A stretch of 64,000 nt of DNA from Bog-257 sp963846715 (GTDB lineage: Bacteria; Acidobacteriota; Terriglobia; Terriglobales; Acidobacteriaceae). The notes beneath the pieces were generated by a model. It was not told where the DNA came from and did no database searches. It saw only the letters and a program-made list of their open reading frames with translations. The stretch covers positions 620,001-684,000 of the forward strand of contig CAWJXA010000008.1 of NCBI GenBank assembly GCA_963846715.1. Direction: 5' to 3'. The stretch's first letter is position 1, and every line of letters starts with the position of its first letter. Below, in pieces: positions 8,093-14,598 of the stretch. A program made the position numbers and the translations under genes.

Positions 8093-9718
8093 TCATGCGC
8101 CTCGCGCCACGACATTGGCGGCTTCATGGTTTACAGGCAGTCCGCGGCCGTGCCCGAATCCGTCGCCTGCAATGGGCGCATTCACTTCGATGCGTGTTCC
8201 CTTGCCTCGCGCCGAGGTGACCTTCATCTTTCCTCCAATATTGCCGATCCGTTCGTGCATTCCGGCGAGGCCGAAGGTCTGGCGGCCGGCTTTCGGCTTG
8301 GCCACCATACCGACGCCGTCATCCTCAACCAGCAGGCAAACCGAATCTCCGTCGCGTCGCATCTCAATGTTGACCGAGGTCGCGCTGGCATGCTGAGCGA
8401 CGTTATGCAATGCCTCTTGCACCACGCGATAGACGGCGGTCTCCACGCTGCCGGGCAAACGGCCGAACTCCGGCGAAACCGTGACCCGCGCTTTTACCCC
8501 GCTGCTCTTGGCCAGGTCTTTGGCTTCTTTACGGACCGCTGCGATCAGGCCGAGTTCCTGCAGCACCAAGGGCGACAGGCGGCCAATGATGCGCCGAATA
8601 CCCTCGATGGTGCGGTCCACCACCTCGAGGGTTTCGCGAATTTTGCCGCGCGCCGAGCGCGTCCCCACGTTGCCCTCCAGCATGCCTAGATAAAGCCGAA
8701 TTACCATCAGCGCCTGCCCGGTCTCGTCGTGCAGCTCCCGGCTGATGCGCTTGCGCTCTTCTTCCTGCACGCGCAGCAGATGCCCCGAAAGTTCGGCGAT
8801 GCGCATCTCGCGCTCGCGCAGCGCGTCGGTCATGCCGGCGCGGTCGATGGCCAGGGCTGAGCGGTCGGCGATCGCCCGCAGCAATTCGCGTTCGGTGGGA
8901 AGCCAGTCATAGGGACTGGAAAATCCGATCAGCAAGACCCCGATCACGGCTTCGCCGGACTTCAGCGGCACTCCCCAAAACGCCTTTGCCCGGTTTTCCA
9001 GCACGGGATGCAGCGTCCCATGGGAGGCGGTCAAGTCGGGCAAAATTCCTGGCTCGCCCGTCCGCGCAATTTCGCCGGAGAATCCCTGGCCGACGGCAAT
9101 CGCCAGCGTGGGATCGTCCAGTTCTTCGCCGAAACCCACTTGAGCCTGCACTCGCAGTACCTGCTGCTCCTGCTCCTTCAGCAGCACCAGACCCACCGTC
9201 GCATTAAAGGTGTGGAGGGTGATTTCCAGCACCCGATCCAGCAACGCGTCCAGATTGCGCGCCGATAGTTCCGCATCCAGCACCGCCAGCAGGGCCTCCG
9301 ACTGGTTCTTCTGGGCGTCGAAATAAGCCCCAGATACTGCGACGTAGCTGGCCCACGAAAGCGTTTCCATCGCCGCCAGCGCTTCCGCCAATCGATGAGC
9401 CGGGAAAATTTTTTCCAGGTAAGGATCGATGAGCTTCTGGTAAATCTCCAGCGAACGCGACACCACGCGTGAGTTAACTTTTAGCTTTGCCAGCCGCTTT
9501 CCGAAATGCTGCAGATTCTCGTAAAATGCAGCAAAATCGGTTTGCGAGAAAATCGAAAAACCGGTGCCGATGGTCAGTCGCTCCAGCGCAGCCATCGCGC
9601 GCCCGTCGCAATCGAATTCAGCAAACATCCGCTGCCGCCACGCGGCCGTGATCTCCGGGAAGTAGGGTTGCAGGCTACGGGTTACCTCGACCACCACCTC
9701 GCGCGAAGTTTCTTTCAT
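8093..9718 (-). CDS. GAF-domain sensor histidine kinase (NarX/HisKA_3 type)
   Basis: Soluble sensor kinase of about 541 residues. An N-terminal helical region of about 150 residues (YFPEITAAWRQRM..) looks like an RsbRD-like sensory module (tentative). A GAF domain follows (about 155-300), then the HisKA_3 dimerisation box RKRISRELHDETGQ with the phospho-His near residue 330. The HATPase domain has the N box EALHNVAQHASA and G1 box VEDDGVGM. No membrane segment, so it senses a cytoplasmic signal. The ATG at 9718 is preferred; a GTG at 9745 is an alternative and neither has a strong ribosome site. It is paired with the NarL-type regulator directly downstream. Confidence 0.9.
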   Translation of the reverse strand: MKETSREVVVEVTRSLQPYFPEITAAWRQRMFAEFDCDGRAMAALERLTIGTGFSIFSQTDFAAFYENLQHFGKRLAKLKVNSRVVSRSLEIYQKLIDPYLEKIFPAHRLAEALAAMETLSWASYVAVSGAYFDAQKNQSEALLAVLDAELSARNLDALLDRVLEITLHTFNATVGLVLLKEQEQQVLRVQAQVGFGEELDDPTLAIAVGQGFSGEIARTGEPGILPDLTASHGTLHPVLENRAKAFWGVPLKSGEAVIGVLLIGFSSPYDWLPTERELLRAIADRSALAIDRAGMTDALREREMRIAELSGHLLRVQEEERKRISRELHDETGQALMVIRLYLGMLEGNVGTRSARGKIRETLEVVDRTIEGIRRIIGRLSPLVLQELGLIAAVRKEAKDLAKSSGVKARVTVSPEFGRLPGSVETAVYRVVQEALHNVAQHASATSVNIEMRRDGDSVCLLVEDDGVGMVAKPKAGRQTFGLAGMHERIGNIGGKMKVTSARGKGTRIEVNAPIAGDGFGHGRGLPVNHEAANVVARGA

Positions 9719-9979
9719 GGGCAGTAATGGGGACACTTCACACACCTTGACAAGCTTGTGGATGCGGTGGAACTTACCGCAGGATGGCAGTACTACCTGG
9801 TTAATGCGTTACCACCGAAGTTGTTATCCATCTTAACAGTTTTTGAGATTACGAAACTTGCATTAAGTGTAAAACTAATAGCACTACTACAAACACCGCC
9901 TGGAGTGTGCCGCAATTCAGCGGCAGAGGAACGAGCCAAACTGGAATCCCTGCTATCCTGCCAGCATCTCGTGAGGACC
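9719..9979. other. Divergent intergenic region
   Basis: AT-richer spacer between the divergently transcribed kinase and the MoeB-like gene. It probably holds both promoters; a stretch ttgcattaagtgtaaaactaa is the most promoter-like part, but no spacing fits a consensus well. A long frame reads through from 9758, but composition and family alignment favour the start at 9980. Confidence 0.4.
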
Positions 9980-11152
9980 ATGGGCACCGTCGAGAAATTC
10001 GCGACCACTGCCGCCGCGCTTACCAACGATGAGACCTTGCGTTACTCCCGCCACCTCATCTTGCCTGAGGTCGGCGTGGAGGGTCAGCTCAAGCTGAAGC
10101 AGGCGCGCGTGCTTTGCGTGGGAGCAGGCGGCTTAGGCTCGCCAGTGGCTTTATATTTGGCCGCCGCGGGCGTGGGCACGCTGGGTATCGTCGACTTCGA
10201 TGTTGTTGATTTTACAAATCTGCAACGCCAGGTCCTGCACGGCACCGGTGACGTCGGACGCAAGAAGCTGGATTCGGCCGCTGAGCGTATCGCGGCCATC
10301 AATCCTAATGTTCAGGTGCGCAAATTCGACACCCGCCTCACCAGCGCCAACGCGATGGAGGTGCTTCGCGACTTCGAAATCGTAGTCGATGGCACCGATA
10401 ATTTCGCTACCCGCTACCTGGTGAACGACGCCTGTGTGCTCACCGGCAAGACCAACGTCTACGGCTCCGTCTTCCGCTTCGAAGGTCAGGCCAGCGTCTT
10501 CGCCACCAAGGCCGGCCCTTGCTACCGTTGCCTTTACCCTGAACCGCCCCCGCCTGGCATGGTTCCGTCGTGCGCCGAGGGTGGTGTGCTCGGCCTGCTA
10601 CCCGGACTGGTTGGCATGATCCAGGCGACCGAAACCATCAAGCTCATCCTGGGTGTAGGCGAGCCGCTGATTGGACGCTTGCTGTTGGTGGACGCGCTGG
10701 CCATGCGTTTCCGCGAGCTAAAGCTGCGCAAGAATTCTGATTGCCCGGTGTGCGGCGAGCATCCCACTATCACAAAACTGATCGACTATGATCAGTTCTG
10801 CGGCATCGGCCGCGAGGAGAAAACTACGACTGCTACCATGCCTGAGATGACTCCCGAAGAACTGAAGCGGCGACTCGATGCCGGCGATGACCTGTTCGTC
10901 CTCGACGTGCGCGAGCCGCATGAATACCAGATTTGCAACCTCGGCGGCCACTTGGTGCCGCTGAACGATCTGCCCAAGCGCGTCAGCGAGATCGACCCCA
11001 ACCGCGAGATTGTCGTCCACTGCAAACTAGGCGGACGAAGCGCCAAGGCCGTGGACTTTCTTCGCCAGTCGGGCTTTTCCCGAGTTCACAACCTGACCGG
11101 CGGCATCAACGCCTGGGCGGAACGGGTAGACCCCAAGATGCCGAGGTACTAG
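9980..11152 (+). CDS. moeB: MoeB/MoeZ-like sulfur-carrier adenylyltransferase with rhodanese domain
   Basis: E1-like enzyme that adenylates a ubiquitin-like sulfur carrier (MoaD, ThiS or CysO type), fused to a rhodanese. About 390 residues. The ThiF domain has the nucleotide loop CVGAGGLGSPVALYL, zinc ligands CYRC and CPVC, and the PSCAEGG loop. The C-terminal rhodanese has active-site loop HCKLGGRS. The ATG at 9980 is preceded by GAGG at 4 nt; the longer reading frame from 9758 has no homology-like N terminus. The fusion matches MoeZ-type proteins. A JAMM peptidase at 59254, often partnered with such systems, is far away. Confidence 0.92.
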   Translation: MGTVEKFATTAAALTNDETLRYSRHLILPEVGVEGQLKLKQARVLCVGAGGLGSPVALYLAAAGVGTLGIVDFDVVDFTNLQRQVLHGTGDVGRKKLDSAAERIAAINPNVQVRKFDTRLTSANAMEVLRDFEIVVDGTDNFATRYLVNDACVLTGKTNVYGSVFRFEGQASVFATKAGPCYRCLYPEPPPPGMVPSCAEGGVLGLLPGLVGMIQATETIKLILGVGEPLIGRLLLVDALAMRFRELKLRKNSDCPVCGEHPTITKLIDYDQFCGIGREEKTTTATMPEMTPEELKRRLDAGDDLFVLDVREPHEYQICNLGGHLVPLNDLPKRVSEIDPNREIVVHCKLGGRSAKAVDFLRQSGFSRVHNLTGGINAWAERVDPKMPRY

Positions 11153-11157
11153 CTCTC

Positions 11158-11647
11158 ATGATCCAGCTATTTTTCGTGTTGTTCGCCGTTGTCGCGGCCT
11201 CAATTCATCTTGCTATCTCCTCCGGCGGCGTAGCAGCGGAGCCGCCATTGTCGGCACCTATCTGCTCTATCTTTTCGTCATCTACGTCGGGTTGATGGGC
11301 CTGCTGTCCGCCTACGCCCATGTTTTTCGCCCGATTCAGACATCGGCCTCCATGGCTGGTCAACCAGCCCGTACGAATACGAAGTCGGGATGGCCGATCT
11401 TACGGTCGGGGTATTGGGCGTTCTATGTGCGTGGTTTCGCGGAAACTTCTGGCTGGCCACGGCAATCGGCAACGCTATTTGGTTCCTGGGGGACGCGGTT
11501 GGGCACATTCGGCAGGTGGTCCTCTACAACGATCACGCTGCGAATAACTCCGGCCTCTTCCTCTATATCGAGATCGGGACGCCCCTGCTGATGCTGTTCC
11601 TTACCCTGTATCAGCGGAGAAAAACGCTCGGGCCGAACGCGGATTAA
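11158..11647 (+). pseudogene. DUF6790-like membrane protein, broken by two frameshifts
   Basis: Three successive frames together make one membrane protein. MIQLFFVLFAVVAASIHLAI starts at 11158, GTYLLYLFVIYVGLMGLLSA continues in a second frame from about 11250, and SPYEYEVGMADLTVGVLGVL in a third from about 11370 to the stop. Joined, this matches what I recall of DUF6790 (small four-helix membrane proteins). Each switch is explained by one missing base, near 11225-11245 and 11350-11365. Either a decayed gene or a sequence error. It follows the MoeB-like gene after 5 nt, so co-transcription is likely. Confidence 0.65.
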
Positions 11648-11739
11648 GGACGCCGCTTCCGGCTTCCAACTGGGCGCACGACTGGCCTTCCTCCCGTGTT
11701 AAAATTCCTCATAACGCTCGCGAGAAGAGAAGTTTTGTC

Positions 11740-12414
11740 TTGATCGAGATAGCGCCGTCCATATTGTCGGCTGATTTCGCCCGCCTGGCCGAGGATGCCA
11801 ATGAGGCGGTGCGAGGTGGCGCCACCCTCCTCCACGTCGATGTGATGGACGGTCATTTTGTGCCCAATATTACGATTGGGCCTCCGGTGGTCGCATCGCT
11901 CCGCAAGGCAGTGGATGTCCCTCTCGACTGCCATCTCATGATCGAGAATCCCGACGAGTATATTCCGGCCTTTGCCGACGCCGGGGCCAACTGGGTTTCC
12001 GTCCATCAGGAGGTCTGCCGCCACCTGAACCGCACCTTGGAGTTGATTCGCAGCCACGGCATGCAAGTGGGCGTGGTCATCAATCCCGCGACCCCGGTGC
12101 AGACCCTCGGCGAAGTGCTCGACATTGTGGACCATGTCCTGGTGATGTCGGTTAATCCTGGCTTTGGCGGGCAGAAGTTCATTCCCGCGACGCTGGAAAA
12201 AGTCCGCAAGCTGGCAACCATGCGCACCGCCAGGGGTTTGAACTTCAGGATCGAAATCGATGGCGGCATCGACCTGGCAACCATTGGACCGTCGGTCCGC
12301 GCGGGAGTAGAGATTTTCGTTGCCGGCAGTCACGTATTCGGCCGAGGCGATCCGGCCCGTAAGGTCGAGGGGCTGCTCAAGGCGGCCCAGGAAGCCACTC
12401 TGTTGAGCGCGTAA
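11740..12414 (+). CDS. rpe: Ribulose-phosphate 3-epimerase
   Basis: Interconverts ribulose 5-phosphate and xylulose 5-phosphate in the pentose phosphate pathway. The 224-residue length is normal. Motifs: IAPSILSADF at the N terminus, HVDVMDGHFVPN (metal and catalytic Asp), CHLMIENP, VMSVNPGFGGQ and EIDGGI. It begins with TTG at 11740 after a purine-rich GAGAAGAGAAG; no ATG is available in frame before the conserved APSILSADF, which fixes this start. It is followed at 43 nt by bamD. Confidence 0.95.
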   Translation: MIEIAPSILSADFARLAEDANEAVRGGATLLHVDVMDGHFVPNITIGPPVVASLRKAVDVPLDCHLMIENPDEYIPAFADAGANWVSVHQEVCRHLNRTLELIRSHGMQVGVVINPATPVQTLGEVLDIVDHVLVMSVNPGFGGQKFIPATLEKVRKLATMRTARGLNFRIEIDGGIDLATIGPSVRAGVEIFVAGSHVFGRGDPARKVEGLLKAAQEATLLSA

Positions 12415-12457
12415 TTCGCGCCCGAGTGGAATCCAGTATTTCCCAGAGGTGTTTAGG

Positions 12458-13948
12458 ATGTTTCGTCGTGTCATCATAGCGATTTCTATTGCAGTCATGC
12501 TGCTGACCCTCGGATGCAGCAACAAGAAAGTCCAGAACCCGATCGCCAACGTCAATTCCAAGCAGCCCGACAAGGTGCTGTTCGACCGTGCCGAGGATGC
12601 GATGAAGCACGGCAAATACGACGTGGCGCGGCTCAGTCTGCAGACCCTCATCAACACCTATCCTGACTCCGAGTATGTGGCGCGTGCCAAGCTGGCCATC
12701 GGCGACTCCTGGTACGCCGAGGGTGGTTCTGCCGCCATGGCCCAGGCGGAGAGTGAGTACAAAGACTTCATCACCTTCTTCCCCAACATGCCGGAAGCGG
12801 CTGAAGCGCAGATGAAGATCGCTAATATCCATTACAGGGAGATGGAGAAAGCGGACCGGGATCCCACGCACGCCCGCCGTGCCGAGGACGAGTATCGTCA
12901 GCTCATCTTGCAGTTCCCGGATAGCCCGCTGGTGCCGCAGGCCAAGCAGCGCCTGCTGGAGGTGCAGGAGGTCCTGGCCGATCGTGAGTATATGATCGGG
13001 CACTTCTACTATTTGCGTGAGGTGTATCCGGCGGCCATCGCCCGTCTGAAGTCGGTCGCAGACACTTATCCGCTTTACAGCGGAGCCGATCAGGCGCTGT
13101 ATGAATTGGGTAACTCCTACGAGAGGGAAGTTGACCTCATTCGTCTGTCGAAGCTCCCGGAGTCAGCCAAGGGGCCTCTGATCAAGCAATACACTCAGGG
13201 CGCGACAGAGGCCTACAGCCGCATCCTTACCCGCTACCCTCTGGAAGAGCGGGCCGAAGATGCCAAAAAGCGGTTGCAGGCGATGAAACAGCCCATCCCG
13301 CAGGCCACGCCGGAAGCCATCGCACAGGACAAAGCTGAGATCGCCAGTCGCGGCACCACCGGCCACTTCGGCAAGTTGATGGAGAATTTCAAAAAGGGTC
13401 CCGACGTGACCGATGCCACCAAAGTCGGCGAACCTACCCTGGTCGATCCCAAGCAGATCAGCGCGCCTGATATGGTTCGTGCTGCCAGCAGCAGCATCAT
13501 GGGCAGTATGCCCGGCGCGAATAAAGTTGGCGTCGAGCGTGTGGGGAACGGCGCCCTTCCTGCCGCAAACGATCCGGTTCCGCGCTCAGATGCCGCCGCG
13601 GGATCAACTCCTGCTGCAGGCGACCCGGCCGCTGCCTCGGCGACCGCACCGCCCGCTGCAACGGTGTCGGGCGGTTCCTCGGATGCCCCGCCCTCCAACG
13701 CGGCTGCAGACAATAGCGCCGTTCCCGAGATGAAGAACGATTTGCAGCCGGCAGTCTCGACTCCTCCGCCGGGTTCAACCGCGCCGCCGGCTACGCAAAC
13801 CAACGATGCGGCGACCACTCCGTCAGCTTCCGACACGAGTGCTCAAACCACGCCTGCGGCCGCCAGCAGTTCGACAACCGCGACGCCCGCCAATGACAAC
13901 ACGGAAAGCTCTTCGAAGAAAAAGAAGAAGAAGCATTGGCCGTTCTAA
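12458..13948 (+). CDS. bamD: BamD-type outer membrane assembly lipoprotein with long disordered tail
   Basis: Lipoprotein of the BAM complex that helps insert outer membrane beta-barrels. Lipobox LTLGC ends the signal peptide at about residue 20. TPR-like helices follow to about residue 270 (DRAEDAMKHGKYDVARLSLQ, YPDSEYVARAKL). Start ATG 12458 with AGAGGTG upstream; a GTG 9 nt earlier is possible. At about 496 residues it is roughly twice the usual BamD length. The extra C-terminal part (about 330-496) is rich in Ala, Pro, Thr and Ser and ends in a lysine run followed by HWPF, and is probably disordered. The core call is good; the tail's role is unknown. Confidence 0.82.
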   Translation: MFRRVIIAISIAVMLLTLGCSNKKVQNPIANVNSKQPDKVLFDRAEDAMKHGKYDVARLSLQTLINTYPDSEYVARAKLAIGDSWYAEGGSAAMAQAESEYKDFITFFPNMPEAAEAQMKIANIHYREMEKADRDPTHARRAEDEYRQLILQFPDSPLVPQAKQRLLEVQEVLADREYMIGHFYYLREVYPAAIARLKSVADTYPLYSGADQALYELGNSYEREVDLIRLSKLPESAKGPLIKQYTQGATEAYSRILTRYPLEERAEDAKKRLQAMKQPIPQATPEAIAQDKAEIASRGTTGHFGKLMENFKKGPDVTDATKVGEPTLVDPKQISAPDMVRAASSSIMGSMPGANKVGVERVGNGALPAANDPVPRSDAAAGSTPAAGDPAAASATAPPAATVSGGSSDAPPSNAAADNSAVPEMKNDLQPAVSTPPPGSTAPPATQTNDAATTPSASDTSAQTTPAAASSSTTATPANDNTESSSKKKKKKHWPF

Positions 13949-13968
13949 CACTAAATTGCCTTGTATCA

Positions 13969-14234
13969 GGGCACGTCTTCAGAGGCTGCTGAAAAACTCC
14001 CTACTGAGAACAGCCTGGGTAGTGCGGGCCTTCCAGGCCCGCGTTCACCGGGTCTTGTGAAGAGGGCTTTAGCCCCTGAGGTACCTCGTCCAAAGCCGCT
14101 AAAATAGCCTCTTTTGTGCAATGTCCCCAGGCCTAAAGGCCGTTTCACGGTACTCGCTTGACGCGGCGCTGAAGCGCCGCACTACCCGAACTCGCTCCGG
14201 AAAGGACTTTTTCAGCGGCCTGTTCAGACGTGCC
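13969..14234. repeat. Inverted-repeat-bounded element (family 2), nested hairpins
   Basis: Left end GGCACGTCTTCAGAGGCTGCTGAAAAACT and right end GACTTTTTCAGCGGCCTGTTCAGACGTGCC are inverted copies of about 30 bp. Between them lie smaller palindromes: GCGGGCCTTCCAGGCCCGC, GCGGCGCTGAAGCGCCGC and GGCCTAAAGGCC. No protein is encoded, so it is MITE-like. Related elements lie at 17452-17537 and 51821-52095. Confidence 0.7.
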
Positions 14235-14300
14235 GCAACAGGTCAGTAATCTCTTGGCTTTAGCCGCTGACGTCCCTGTTTTTGCAGGAGCTAAAGAATA

Positions 14301-14467
14301 TGTGTGGATACTCAGTTTCGTTTCCGCCGGCGGAGTAGAACGGGCGGAAATCGAAACTCGTAGGGGTGGAAGTGCCGTTAGCCCAGGACGGAGCGCAGCG
14401 GAGTCCTGGGTAGAGTCGGAAATGAGAGTGAGTCCCTTCAGGGACGGCACGCTTCTCAGACAGTCTC
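14301..14467 (+). repeat. Multi-hairpin interspersed repeat, family 1, copy
   Basis: Same landmark order as at 3849 and 17571: gtggatactcagtttcg, cggcggagtag, cgtaggggtggaagtg, ttagCCCAGGACggagcgcagcggaGTCCTGGGtag, aatgagagtgagtccc, cagggacggcac. It lies between bamD and valS. Confidence 0.8.
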
Positions 14468-14498
14468 TAAAACCCTAATCTTTTCTGCGCTTCGTTTA

Positions 14499-14532
14499 GC
14501 ACGACTGGGAAGTCGTGCCCTGATACAACCGC
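14499..14532 (+). repeat. GCACGACT hairpin followed by CTGATACAA
   Basis: GCACGACTgggAAGTCGTGC then CCTGATACAA. The same hairpin plus tail occurs at 52022 and 52770, and inverted next to 13960 and 17490. Confidence 0.6.
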
Positions 14533-14598
14533 GCCACTACATCCCAGACCGCCCCTAGCTGACGGCCAACAGCCCTTCCTTGGTAATATCGAAGTCGA

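Noticed and set aside
9758..9979. N-terminal extension of the MoeB-like protein
   Set aside because: Open by chance; AT-rich, no family similarity, and a good GAGG ribosome site precedes the ATG at 9980.
13949..14598. Possible CRISPR array in the repeat-rich gap
   Set aside because: Units differ in length and sequence, are palindromic modules rather than identical direct repeats with spacers, and no cas gene is present.
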